DNA from: Parafrankia sp041008525
Lineage (GTDB): Bacteria; Actinomycetota; Actinomycetes; Frankiales; Frankiaceae
Assembly (NCBI RefSeq): GCF_041008525.1
Contig: NZ_JBFLUG010000018.1
Location: forward strand, 1 to 64,000
Length of the DNA: 64,000 nt
Direction of reading: 5' to 3'
Positions 43,397 through 51,652 of the stretch are shown one piece after another; the stretch's first letter is position 1; each line of letters begins with the position of its first letter. The notes beneath the pieces are model-generated. The model was not told the origin of the DNA and made no database searches. It worked only from the letters and a program-made list of their open reading frames with translations. The position numbers and the translations under genes are program-made.

Positions 43397-44905
43397 CTAG
43401 AAGATCCCCTGGGTGCCGCTGGCGGTCAGCGGCGGCTGCGGGGCGATGGTGAGCCCGGCGAGTTCGTCGGGTCGCAGCTCGGGCAGGCGGGTGGCGGCGT
43501 CGAGGAAGCGGTCCTGCTCCTCGGCGGGGAGAACCCCGTCGGCGAGGCGGCGGAACTTGGCGATGTACTCGTCGCGCGTGAAGGGGCGCGCGCCGAGCGG
43601 GTGGGCGTCGGCGACGGCGATCTCGTCCGTCAGCGTGGTCCCGTCCGCCAGTTCGACGACGACGCGCGCGCCGAACGCCTTCTCGGCCGGGTCGGTGGAG
43701 TGGTAGCGCCGGGTCCACTCCTTGTCCTCGACCGTGGTGATCTTCTGCCAGAGATCGACGGTGTCGGGCCGGGCGGCCCGGTCCGGCGCGTAGGAGCGCT
43801 CGTGGTGCCAGTCACCGTCCTGCAGGGCGACGGCGAAGATGTAGGGGACCGAGTGGTCGAGGGTCTCCCGGCTGGCTGTCGGGTCGTACTTCTGCGGGTC
43901 GCCGGCGCCGGAGCCGATCACGTGGTGGGTGTGGTGGCTGGTGTGCAGGACGATCGCGCTGACCCGGCCGAAGTCGCCGATGCGGGGGCCGAGGCGGCGG
44001 GCCAGGTCGATCAGTGCCTGGCTCTGGTACTCGGCCGAGTGTTCCTTCGTGTACGTCTCCAGGATGCCGCGCTTGGCCTCGCCCGCCGCGGGCAGTGCGA
44101 CCGCGTAACGGGCTTCGGGCCCGCTGAGCAGCCAGGCGATGAACCCGTCCTCGCCCTCGTAGGCGGGCGAGGGGGCACCCTCGCCGCGCATCGTCCGGTC
44201 GACGGCCTCCACGGCCAGCTTCCCGGCGAAGGCGGGGGCGTAGGCCTTCCAGCTGGAGATGGTGCCCTTGCGGGACTGCCGGGTGGTCGTCGTGGTGTGC
44301 AGCGCCTGCCCGACCGCCTGGTAGATGGTCTCGGTCGGCAGCCCGAGCAGGGTGCCGATGCCGGCCGCCGCGGACGGGCCGAGATGCGCGATGTGGTCGA
44401 TCTTGTGCTCGTGCAGGCAGATCCCCCGGACCAGGGCGACCTGGATCTCGTAGCCGGTGGCGATCCCGCGCACGAGCGCGTGGCCGTCCAGGCCGAGGTG
44501 CTGGGCCACGGCCAGCACCGGCGGGATGTTGTCGCCGGGATGGGAGTAGTCCGCGGCCAGGTAGGTGTCGTGGAAGTCCAGCTCGCGCACGGCCACGCCG
44601 TTCGCCCAGGCCGCCCACTCGGGGGAGACGCGGGTGTCCGCCGCCAGGCCGAAGACCGTCGCCCCGTCGCGGCCGGGGGCGGGGATGTGCCGCAGCGCCT
44701 GGTCCCGGGCGGCGACCACTGGCCGCCGCGCCAGCGAGGCGGCGGCGACCCCCGCGTTGTCGATGACCCGGTTGATCACCATGTCGGTCACCTCGGCCTC
44801 GACGCCGACCGGGTCGGCGGCCACCGCCGCGATCTTCCACGCGAGCTGGTCCTCCCGCGCGAGTCGCTCCGCGCTGCGGTGCACACGGACCTTGTGGTCG
44901 ATCAT
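43397..44905 (-). CDS. prpD: 2-methylcitrate dehydratase
   Basis: A 502-residue MmgE/PrpD family protein dehydrating 2-methylcitrate to 2-methyl-cis-aconitate. Typical are LDFHDTYLAADYSHPGDN, ATGYEIQVALVRGI, GTLLGLPTETIYQAVGQAL, SSWKAYAPAFAGKLAVEAV and DHSVPYIFAVALQDG. ATG 44905 overlaps the stop of the upstream dehydrogenase gene (ATGA). prpB starts 21 bases after the stop. Confidence 0.95.
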   Translation of the reverse strand: MIDHKVRVHRSAERLAREDQLAWKIAAVAADPVGVEAEVTDMVINRVIDNAGVAAASLARRPVVAARDQALRHIPAPGRDGATVFGLAADTRVSPEWAAWANGVAVRELDFHDTYLAADYSHPGDNIPPVLAVAQHLGLDGHALVRGIATGYEIQVALVRGICLHEHKIDHIAHLGPSAAAGIGTLLGLPTETIYQAVGQALHTTTTTRQSRKGTISSWKAYAPAFAGKLAVEAVDRTMRGEGAPSPAYEGEDGFIAWLLSGPEARYAVALPAAGEAKRGILETYTKEHSAEYQSQALIDLARRLGPRIGDFGRVSAIVLHTSHHTHHVIGSGAGDPQKYDPTASRETLDHSVPYIFAVALQDGDWHHERSYAPDRAARPDTVDLWQKITTVEDKEWTRRYHSTDPAEKAFGARVVVELADGTTLTDEIAVADAHPLGARPFTRDEYIAKFRRLADGVLPAEEQDRFLDAATRLPELRPDELAGLTIAPQPPLTASGTQGIF

Positions 44906-45798
44906 GCGCTGATACCTTCTTCCAAGTAGTCGGTTGATCCTGGGTAGGGGTGGAAGCCACGCCCTGACTTCCTGCCGAGCAGGCCCGCGTCGACCATGCG
45001 CAGCAGCAGCGGAGGTGGCGCGTACTGGGCGTCGCGCAGCTCCGCGTACATCGACTCCGCTATCGCCGCCAGGATGTCCAGGCCGATGAGGTCCGCCAGT
45101 GCCAGCGGGCCCATGGGGTGGGCGCAGCCCAGGGTCATCGCCGCGTCGACGTCCTGAGGCTCGGCGAAGCCGGACTCGACCATTCGGATCGCGGCCAGCA
45201 GATAGGGAACCAGCAGGGAGTTCACCACGAATCCGATGCGGTCGGTCGAGCGGATCACCCGCTTGCCCAGCACGCGGACGGTGAACGACTCCACCCGGTC
45301 GCGTACGACCGAGCTGGTGAGCAGTGACGTGGCCACCTCGACGAGGGGCATGACCGGTGCCGGGTTGAAGAAGTGCAGGCCGAGAACATGAGACGCGCGG
45401 CTCGTCGCGGTTCCCAGCTTCATGATCGGAATCGAGGACGTGGTCGAGGCGAGGACTGCCACGGGGTCGCTCACGACCTTGTCGAGGGCCGCGAAGATCT
45501 CCCTCTTCAGCATCTCGTTCTCGCTGACGGCCTCGATGACGAGCTGCCGGTCGGCCATCTCACCGAGGTCGGTGGTGAAACGCAGCCGCCACGCCGCCCG
45601 GTCCCGCTCCTGCCGCGAGATCCGGCCGCGGTGCACGGCGCGCTCCATCGACGCCAGGATCCGCCGCCGGCCTGCCGCCGCGGCCTGCGCGGTCTCCTCG
45701 CACACGAGTACGTCGAGGTCGGACCGGACACAGACCTCGGCGATGCCGGCGCCCATCTGCCCGGCGCCCACGACACCTACTCGACTGATCTCTGTCAT
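44902..45798 (-). CDS. 3-hydroxyacyl-CoA dehydrogenase (3-hydroxybutyryl-CoA dehydrogenase type)
   Basis: A 298-residue NAD(P)-dependent enzyme. The Rossmann motif GVVGAGQMGAGIAEVC is at the N terminus, ENEMLKREIFAALDKV and ASTTSSIPIMKLG follow, and the catalytic His is in GLHFFNPAPVMPLVEV with Glu in that segment; GFVVNSLLVPYLLAAIRMVESG and DAAMTLGCAHPMGPLALADLIGLD complete the C-terminal domain. It resembles PaaH/Hbd. ATG 45798 overlaps the stop of the malate synthase-like gene (ATGA). Its presence in a methylcitrate operon is unusual and suggests feeding of odd- or short-chain hydroxyacyl-CoAs. Confidence 0.92.
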   Translation of the reverse strand: MTEISRVGVVGAGQMGAGIAEVCVRSDLDVLVCEETAQAAAAGRRRILASMERAVHRGRISRQERDRAAWRLRFTTDLGEMADRQLVIEAVSENEMLKREIFAALDKVVSDPVAVLASTTSSIPIMKLGTATSRASHVLGLHFFNPAPVMPLVEVATSLLTSSVVRDRVESFTVRVLGKRVIRSTDRIGFVVNSLLVPYLLAAIRMVESGFAEPQDVDAAMTLGCAHPMGPLALADLIGLDILAAIAESMYAELRDAQYAPPPLLLRMVDAGLLGRKSGRGFHPYPGSTDYLEEGISA

Positions 45799-47246
45799 CT
45801 CGTTGTCCTGCCTGTGATCGCTGAATGCGTCGCCGAAGCCGGCGCGGTCCCGTGCCGGCCGGGGAGCGGGTGATCCCACGCCGTCCGCGGTCGTGCCCGG
45901 GGCCGGGTGCTTTCCGCTGCCAGGAACTCCCGGTAGCCGGCGGGAGTGAAGAAGTCCGGGAGGTCGTCACCGAGCGCGGTGCGAGTCAGTAGCGTCACCG
46001 CATCCGACAGCCGGTTGCCGGCGCCCAGCTCCAGGGCCAGTGCCCGGTGTTCCTGCGCGACGAGCCGTTCGACAAGCCCCCGGGTGACGGGACGGCCGTC
46101 GTCGAGCAGGGCGACGAGGTGAATCCACTGCCAGAGCTGGCAGCGGGCGACCTCGGCCGTGGCCGTGTCCGCCGTGACACCGCCGACTGCCACGGTGCCG
46201 GAGCCCCGCAGCCAGGCGTCCAGGTAGCACAGCACGACCCGAACGTTGTCGCGGATCCCGCGCTCGGTGACCCGACCTCCCGGAACGGACAGATCGAGTA
46301 GATCACGGGCAGTGACCTGGCGGCCGGGGTCGGCGGAGGCTGCGAATGCCGACATCTCGCCGAACGCCTGTGCGCCGCGCCGGTGGCAGGTGCGCACCAG
46401 CAGTTCGCCGTAGGCCCGGAGGAAGGGCACGGCCATCGTCATCTGGGACCGGTCCGGCAGCAGAGAACCACGGTCGCGGTCGCCGAGATTCTTGATGATG
46501 CTGAAGAGATAGTCCCGGCGCCCGACCTTCAGACCGACGCAGTGTTCCCGGAGTTCGAAAAGAATTTCCTCCATCTCGAACGCGGCGGTGATTGTCTCTA
46601 TGAGCACGGTGGCGCGGATCGTGCCGTAGGGAAGGCCGAGCAGGTCCTGGGCGAAACGGAAAACCTCGTCCCACAGACGCGCCTCGTGGTGGTTCTCCAG
46701 CTTTGGCAGGTGAAAGTATGGGCCGGCACCCACCGCCGCCAGCCGACGGCCGTTGTGGAAGAGGTGGAGACCGACGTCGACGAGGGCTGCCGCCGCGGGT
46801 CGGCCTCCGACCCGGAGGTGAGCCTCGTTGAGATGCCAGCCGCGCGGCCGTACCACGATCGTCGCCGGGCCCGGCTCGGCTCGGCCGGAGAGAGCGTCGC
46901 GCACCGCCAGCTGGCCGTTCACGATGTTGGCCCAGGTAGGTGACGTGGCGTCCTCGAAGTCAACCATCTTGGCGTCGTGATCGTGTGGAACGGGCCCTGG
47001 GCCAGCGACCCGCCAGGAGGGGTCCTCGCGGATGTGCCGGGTCTCGGGCCGAAAGCCCAGTTCCTCGACGCCGGTCGTGAGCAGCCGGCACCGCGCCTCG
47101 CGGGCGACGAGCAGGCCGCGCCGCCGGCCCGCGAACGCCGCGTCGAGCCAGGCGACGAAGTCCAGCGCCTCAGGGGTCAGGAGCTCGGCCTGCCGGGGGC
47201 CGGCCAGGCCGGTGACCTCGACGACCGGCTCATCATGGCCGCTCAT
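45795..47246 (-). CDS. Malate synthase-like protein with internal deletions
   Basis: Encodes 483 residues clearly related to AceB at 36507 (ETRHIREDPSWRV, VVRPRGWHLNEAHL, IRATVLIETITAAFEMEEIL, LLVRTCHRRGAQAFGEMSA, TAEVARCQLWQW). It lacks the INALNSGAEVWMA stretch, some residues after NGQLAVRDAL, and about 60 residues that in AceB include GFDGSWVAHPGLV. The glyoxylate-binding Arg, metal-binding Glu and Asp and the catalytic Asp equivalent (TADTATAEV) remain, but the acyl-CoA side must differ. It may be a divergent synthase using another acyl-CoA, or a degenerate copy. ATG 47246 is preferred over an upstream frame extension. First gene of the prp operon. Confidence 0.85.
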   Translation of the reverse strand: MSGHDEPVVEVTGLAGPRQAELLTPEALDFVAWLDAAFAGRRRGLLVAREARCRLLTTGVEELGFRPETRHIREDPSWRVAGPGPVPHDHDAKMVDFEDATSPTWANIVNGQLAVRDALSGRAEPGPATIVVRPRGWHLNEAHLRVGGRPAAAALVDVGLHLFHNGRRLAAVGAGPYFHLPKLENHHEARLWDEVFRFAQDLLGLPYGTIRATVLIETITAAFEMEEILFELREHCVGLKVGRRDYLFSIIKNLGDRDRGSLLPDRSQMTMAVPFLRAYGELLVRTCHRRGAQAFGEMSAFAASADPGRQVTARDLLDLSVPGGRVTERGIRDNVRVVLCYLDAWLRGSGTVAVGGVTADTATAEVARCQLWQWIHLVALLDDGRPVTRGLVERLVAQEHRALALELGAGNRLSDAVTLLTRTALGDDLPDFFTPAGYREFLAAESTRPRARPRTAWDHPLPGRHGTAPASATHSAITGRTTR

Positions 47247-47528
47247 GTCAGCGGCCGCCCTCGGGCCGGTGTGCCGCGGTCGTGTAGGTGGCACGCTCCG
47301 GCTTCGCGATCCCGGTCATTTCCACTCCGATCGTCGGCACATCTCCGGACACCCCCGTAATGAATCCGGCGGTAGAACAGGCCCGGAAATGTGGGGGACG
47401 TCACCGGCCCCGGTTTTCGGGGGAACTTCCGGCGCCGTTTCCGTGTGGTGAGACGACTCTGCCATGAGCCGTGAATTCAGGTCCAGCCGGGCGAAGATGC
47501 GAAGGGATGTAATCTTCGGGGCAGATTC

Positions 47529-47549
47529 TGCGAAGGTTGCGAAGGTTCA
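47529..47549. promoter_or_regulatory. Repeated TGCGAAGGT motif, candidate regulator site
   Basis: Two direct copies of TGCGAAGGT, 10 bases apart start to start, lie about 285 bases ahead of the prp operon's first gene. They resemble the TTTGCGAAA half-site near aceA, so the same ScfR-type regulator might bind. The distance from the start is large, so this is tentative. Confidence 0.3.
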
Positions 47550-47571
47550 CGTTGTCGGGCCACACAGCGAA

Positions 47572-47602
47572 GCGGGCCCAGCCTCGTGGAGGCTGGGCCC
47601 GC
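47572..47602 (-). terminator. Perfect 14-base-stem hairpin downstream of the valine operon
   Basis: GCGGGCCCAGCCTC and GAGGCTGGGCCCGC form a perfect 14-bp stem with a 3-base loop, 33 bases past the enoyl-CoA hydratase stop. It has no U-run but is the kind of strong GC hairpin that ends operons in high-GC actinobacteria. It separates the valine operon from the prp operon's promoter region. Confidence 0.8.
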
Positions 47603-47634
47603 TCGCGGGTGTCAGTGCAGACGGCGCTCTGGGC

Positions 47635-48480
47635 TCACTCGTCGCGGAAGACCGGCCTGCGCTTCTCGGTGAAGGCGGCCATGCCTTCCTTCTGGTCGGC
47701 GGTGGCGAAGGTCGAGTGGAAGACCCGACGTTCGAACAGCACGCCCTCCGCGAGGGAGGTCTCGAAGGCCCGGTTGACCGCCTCCTTCACCATCATCGCC
47801 GCCGGAGTGGACATACCCGCGATTTTCTCGGCGGCGTCGAGGGCATCGTCGAGCAGGCTGTCGGCGGGCACGATGCGGGAGACCAGCCCGGCCGACTCGG
47901 CCTCCACGGCGCCCATCGTCCGGCCGGTCAGGCACAGGTCCATCGCCTTGGCCTTGCCGACGGCCCTGGTCAGGCGCTGTGAGCCACCCATGCCGGGCAT
48001 GACGCCCAGGGTGATCTCCGGCTGGCCGAACTTCGCGGTGTCGGCGGCGAGGAGGATGTCGCACATCATCGCCAGCTCGCAGCCGCCGCCCAGCGCGTAG
48101 CCGGCGACCGCGGCGATCAGCGGGGTGCGCACGCGGGTGAGCGCGTCCCACCCGGCGAACCAGTCGCTGGCGAGGACGTCGCTGAACGACTGGTGCTGCA
48201 TCTCCTTGATGTCGGCGCCGGCGGCGAACGCCTTCGCCGAGCCGGTGAGCACGATGGCGCCTACCGAGCGGTCGCGGTCGAGCGCGGTGGCGGCGGTGGT
48301 CACCTCGTGCATGACCTGGAGGTTGAGGGCGTTCAGTGCCTTCGGTCGGTTGAGGGTGATCAGCCCGACGCCGGGCCGCGGCCGGCTGACGATGATCGTC
48401 TCGTAGCTGGTGCCGGGGGAGGCGTCCGTACCGGTACTGGCGCCGGTGGCCGCGGGAGCGACGAGGTCCGGAGCTGTCAT
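47635..48480 (-). CDS. Enoyl-CoA hydratase
   Basis: A 281-residue crotonase. After a 30-residue leader it reads ITLNRPKALNALNLQVMHEV, then the oxyanion-hole segment AFAAGADIKEM, and the two catalytic Glu in GYALGGGCELAMMCD and FGQPEITLGVMPGMGG. It should hydrate methacrylyl-CoA in valine breakdown, and possibly other enoyl-CoAs. ATG 48480 overlaps the mmsB stop (ATGA). Last gene of the operon, followed by a strong hairpin. Confidence 0.93.
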   Translation of the reverse strand: MTAPDLVAPAATGASTGTDASPGTSYETIIVSRPRPGVGLITLNRPKALNALNLQVMHEVTTAATALDRDRSVGAIVLTGSAKAFAAGADIKEMQHQSFSDVLASDWFAGWDALTRVRTPLIAAVAGYALGGGCELAMMCDILLAADTAKFGQPEITLGVMPGMGGSQRLTRAVGKAKAMDLCLTGRTMGAVEAESAGLVSRIVPADSLLDDALDAAEKIAGMSTPAAMMVKEAVNRAFETSLAEGVLFERRVFHSTFATADQKEGMAAFTEKRRPVFRDE

Positions 48481-49391
48481 GAGGCCTCCTCGGACGTGCG
48501 GGGCGCCAGTGTGCCGGCGCTGATCCCGGTGATGACGGCAGAGAAGTCGCGGCCCGGCCCGTCCTGCTCGACGAACGCCGTGTACAGGTCGGCGGCGTGC
48601 GCGCCGAGGGCGAGCTCGACCCCGGTGGCCTGGGCGGCGTCCCGGGCCAGACCGAGGTCCTTGAGCATCAGGCCAGCGGCGAATCCGCCCTGGTAGTCCC
48701 GGTTGGCGGGGCTGGTCGGTACGGGGCCGGGCACAGGGCAGTTGGTCGTCAGCGCCCAGCACTGCCCGGAGGAGACCGACGCGACGTCGAACAGGGCGTC
48801 CGCCGAGAGCCCGAGCCGCTCCCCGAGCACGAAGGCCTCGCTTACCGCGAGCATCGAGATGCCCAGAATCAGGTTGTTGCAGATCTTTGCCGCCTGGCCG
48901 GCGCCGGACACCCCGCAGTGGACGACCCGGCGCCCCATGGCGTTCAGCAACGGTGTGGCGGCGGTGAAGGCGTCGTCGTCCGCGCCGACCATGAAGGTCA
49001 GTGTCGCGGCCTGGGCGCCGACCACACCGCCGGAGACCGGGGCGTCGCAGGTGTGATGCCCGGCCTCGGCCGCGAGGACGGCCGCGGCCCGGGCTTCCGC
49101 GACGTCGATGGTCGAGCAGTCGACGAACAGCGACCCGGTTCGGGCGTGCGGAAGAACGTCGGTGTAGCAGGCGAGGACGTGGCGCCCGCTGGGCAGCATG
49201 GTGATGACGACGTCCGCCGTGGCGACCGCGTCGGCGGCGGTCGCCGCGACGTCGAGGCCGGCTGCGCGGGCCGCCTCGGCCGCGGCTGGCACGGGGTCGA
49301 AACCGACGACGCGATACCCGGCCTTCGCCAGGTTGGCGGCCATCGGGCCACCCATGTTCCCCAGGCCGAGGAAGGCAACCGAGCTGGTCAT
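48477..49391 (-). CDS. mmsB: 3-hydroxyisobutyrate dehydrogenase
   Basis: A 304-residue beta-hydroxyacid dehydrogenase oxidising 3-hydroxyisobutyrate to methylmalonate semialdehyde. The NAD-binding motif FLGLGNMGGPMAANLAKAG is at the N terminus, DAPVSGGVVGAQAATLTFMVG near residue 120, and the catalytic Lys in GAGQAAKICNNLILG near 170. Both ends overlap neighbours by four bases (ATGA), indicating tight coupling within the valine operon. Confidence 0.94.
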   Translation of the reverse strand: MTSSVAFLGLGNMGGPMAANLAKAGYRVVGFDPVPAAAEAARAAGLDVAATAADAVATADVVITMLPSGRHVLACYTDVLPHARTGSLFVDCSTIDVAEARAAAVLAAEAGHHTCDAPVSGGVVGAQAATLTFMVGADDDAFTAATPLLNAMGRRVVHCGVSGAGQAAKICNNLILGISMLAVSEAFVLGERLGLSADALFDVASVSSGQCWALTTNCPVPGPVPTSPANRDYQGGFAAGLMLKDLGLARDAAQATGVELALGAHAADLYTAFVEQDGPGRDFSAVITGISAGTLAPRTSEEAS

Positions 49392-50506
49392 CCGTCTTCC
49401 CTTTCCGCGGGTGCTTCCCGTTCTTCCGCTGGACTCAGGTCACCGGCCGGCGGCACGGCGAAGAACGCGGCGACGAGGTCGTCGTCGACGTCGGCCAGGG
49501 TGGGGGGATCCCACCGGGGTGAGCGGTCCTTGTCGATGATCTGGGCCCGGATGCCCTCGCCCAGGTCGTGCGAGCGCAGCCCGGCACTGGAGATGCGGAA
49601 CTCCGCGACAAGCGCGGCCCACAGGTCGGGGAGGTCCGCGGCGGCGCGCAGGGCGCGCAGCGTGACCTTGAGTGCCGTGGGTGACTTCGTCTCGATCTCG
49701 TCGGCCGCCGCGGCCGCGGCCGGGTCGCCGTGTTCGCGCAACCGGGCGATGATCGCTTCGACGGTCGGCGCGCTGTAGCAGGCGTCGACCCAGTCCGCCG
49801 CCTCGGCCAGCCCGCCCGCCAGCCCGCCGGCCGGGGGGGTGAACGCGAACTCCTCGACGATCTTCGTCGGGTTGCTGGCATCCGCCGCCCCGACTAGGGC
49901 CGCGATCAGGTCGGGGAGCCGGTCGCCGGGCACGAGGTGGTCCGCGAGACCCGCGTGCAGGACGTCCGCCCCGGACATCTGGGTGGTCGTCAGCGCGACA
50001 TGGGTGCCCGACTCGCCGGGCATGCGGGAGAGCAGCCGGGTGCCGCCGACATCCGGCACGAAGCCGATGCCGACCTCGGGCATCCCCAGCCGGGTGCGAT
50101 CCGTCGCGATCCGGACGTTGCCATGCGCGGAGATCCCGACGCCGCCGCCCATGACGAGGCCGTCCATGATGACGACGTAGGGCTTCGGGTAGGTGCTGAT
50201 CCGCGCGTTGAGGCGGTACTCGTCGGCCCAGAAGTCCAGCGACCCGGTGCCACCGGAGCGTGCGTCGTGGTAGATCGAGCGGATGTCGCCGCCCGCGCAC
50301 AGCCCGCGGTGGCCGGCGCCGTCGACGAGAACGGCGTCCACCCGGTCGTCGTGCTCCCAGTCGCGCAGCGCGGCGTCCATCGCGCGGACCATGTCGTGGT
50401 TGAGCGCGTTGATGGTCTTCGGGCGGTTGAGGGTGAGGCGGCCGACCCGCCCCTCGACGGATCGCAGGACCTCAGGCTCCTGGGGAGGCCCGGGAGCCGC
50501 CGTCAT
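49388..50506 (-). CDS. 3-hydroxyisobutyryl-CoA hydrolase
   Basis: A 372-residue crotonase-fold hydrolase releasing 3-hydroxyisobutyrate from its CoA ester. LTLNRPKTINALNHDMVRAM, GLCAGGDIRSIY, DGLVMGGGVGISAHG and GMPEVGIGFVPDVGGTRLLSRMPG are typical of HIBCH, as is the C-terminal extension beyond residue 260 (ETKSPTALKVTLRAL), absent from simple hydratases. Start and stop overlap neighbours as ATGA. Confidence 0.93.
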   Translation of the reverse strand: MTAAPGPPQEPEVLRSVEGRVGRLTLNRPKTINALNHDMVRAMDAALRDWEHDDRVDAVLVDGAGHRGLCAGGDIRSIYHDARSGGTGSLDFWADEYRLNARISTYPKPYVVIMDGLVMGGGVGISAHGNVRIATDRTRLGMPEVGIGFVPDVGGTRLLSRMPGESGTHVALTTTQMSGADVLHAGLADHLVPGDRLPDLIAALVGAADASNPTKIVEEFAFTPPAGGLAGGLAEAADWVDACYSAPTVEAIIARLREHGDPAAAAAADEIETKSPTALKVTLRALRAAADLPDLWAALVAEFRISSAGLRSHDLGEGIRAQIIDKDRSPRWDPPTLADVDDDLVAAFFAVPPAGDLSPAEEREAPAEREDG

Positions 50507-51642
50507 CGGACCGCATCCAGCATCGCGCGGGAGACGATGACGCGCATGATCTCGTTCGTCCCCTCAAGGATCTGGTGCACCCGCAGGTCGCGCACGATCT
50601 TCTCCAGTCCGTACTCGCTGAGGTATCCGTAGCCGCCGTGCAGCTGGAGGGCCTGGTTGGCCACCTCGAAACCGGTGTCGGTGGCGAAGCGCTTCGCCAT
50701 GGCGCACAGTCGCGTGGCCTCCGGCAGGCGTGCGTCGAGGGCCTCGGCCGCGTGCCGGAGCAGGGTACGGGCCGCCTCCAGCTCGGTGCCCATGTCCGCG
50801 AGACGGAAGCGTAGCGCCTGGGCGTCCGAGAGCGGGGCGCCAAACGCCTCCCGGCTGCGCAGATGGTCCAGCGTCCGGGCGAGCGCGATCGAGGCCCCGC
50901 CGAGCGAGCAGGCGGCGATGTTCAGCCGCCCGCCGTCGAGCGCGGCCATCGCGATGCGGAAGCCGTCACCCTCGGCACCGAGCAGGTTCGCCGCCGGGAC
51001 CCGCACCCCGTCGAGGACGACCTGGCGCGTCGGTTGCGCGTTCCAGCCCATCTTCGCCTCGTTCGGGCCGAACGAGAGGCCGGGACTGTCCCCGCCGACG
51101 ACGAAGGCGCTGATGCCGCGGGACCCGGGTTCGCCGGTGCGGGCGAAGACCACGTAGACCGCGGCCACGCCCGCACCGGAGATGAACTGCTTCACCCCGT
51201 CGAGGACGTAGTGGTCACCGTCGCGGCGGGCGCGGGTGGTCAGAGCCGCCGCGTCCGAGCCGGCGCCCGGCTCGGTCAGGCAGTAGCTGGCGAGGTGCTC
51301 CATCGAGCACAGGTCCGGCAGCAGGCGCCGCCGCTGCTCGTCGTTGCCGAACCGGTCGATCACCCAGGCGACCATGTTGTGGATGGAGATGTAGGCGGCG
51401 ATGGTCGGGCAGCCGGTGGCGAGCGCCTCGAAGATGACGGTCGCGTCGATGCGGTGCAGCCCCGAGCCGCCCACCTCCTCGCCGACACAGATCCCGCCCA
51501 TGCCGATCTTCCCGGCGTCGCGCAGCGTCTCGACGGGGAAGTACTTCGCCTGGTCCCAGGCGACGGCGTAGGGAGCGAGCTTCTCCGCGGCGAAGTCGGC
51601 GGCCGTCTCGTACAACGCGCGCTGGTCGTCGGTGAACGTCAT
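50503..51642 (-). CDS. Acyl-CoA dehydrogenase, isobutyryl-CoA dehydrogenase type
   Basis: A 379-residue FAD enzyme. YCLTEPGAGSDAAALTTRA and the C-terminal YLSEYGLEKIVRDLRVHQILEGTNEIMRVIVSRAM are typical; the Glu of EGTNEI is the expected catalytic base position. In this operon it should convert isobutyryl-CoA to methacrylyl-CoA. The start is ATG 51642, 10 bases after the mmsA stop. Confidence 0.93.
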   Translation of the reverse strand: MTFTDDQRALYETAADFAAEKLAPYAVAWDQAKYFPVETLRDAGKIGMGGICVGEEVGGSGLHRIDATVIFEALATGCPTIAAYISIHNMVAWVIDRFGNDEQRRRLLPDLCSMEHLASYCLTEPGAGSDAAALTTRARRDGDHYVLDGVKQFISGAGVAAVYVVFARTGEPGSRGISAFVVGGDSPGLSFGPNEAKMGWNAQPTRQVVLDGVRVPAANLLGAEGDGFRIAMAALDGGRLNIAACSLGGASIALARTLDHLRSREAFGAPLSDAQALRFRLADMGTELEAARTLLRHAAEALDARLPEATRLCAMAKRFATDTGFEVANQALQLHGGYGYLSEYGLEKIVRDLRVHQILEGTNEIMRVIVSRAMLDAVR

Positions 51643-51652
51643 GGCCAGGCCG

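Noticed and set aside
42164..44929. Plus-strand open frame of about 921 codons
   Set aside because: It is opposite prpC, prpB and prpD, which carry clear catalytic motifs; the opposite frame is low-complexity.
47263..47571. An additional gene between the prp and valine operons
   Set aside because: Only short frames, with a promoter-like lower GC content and repeat motifs; treated as regulatory space.
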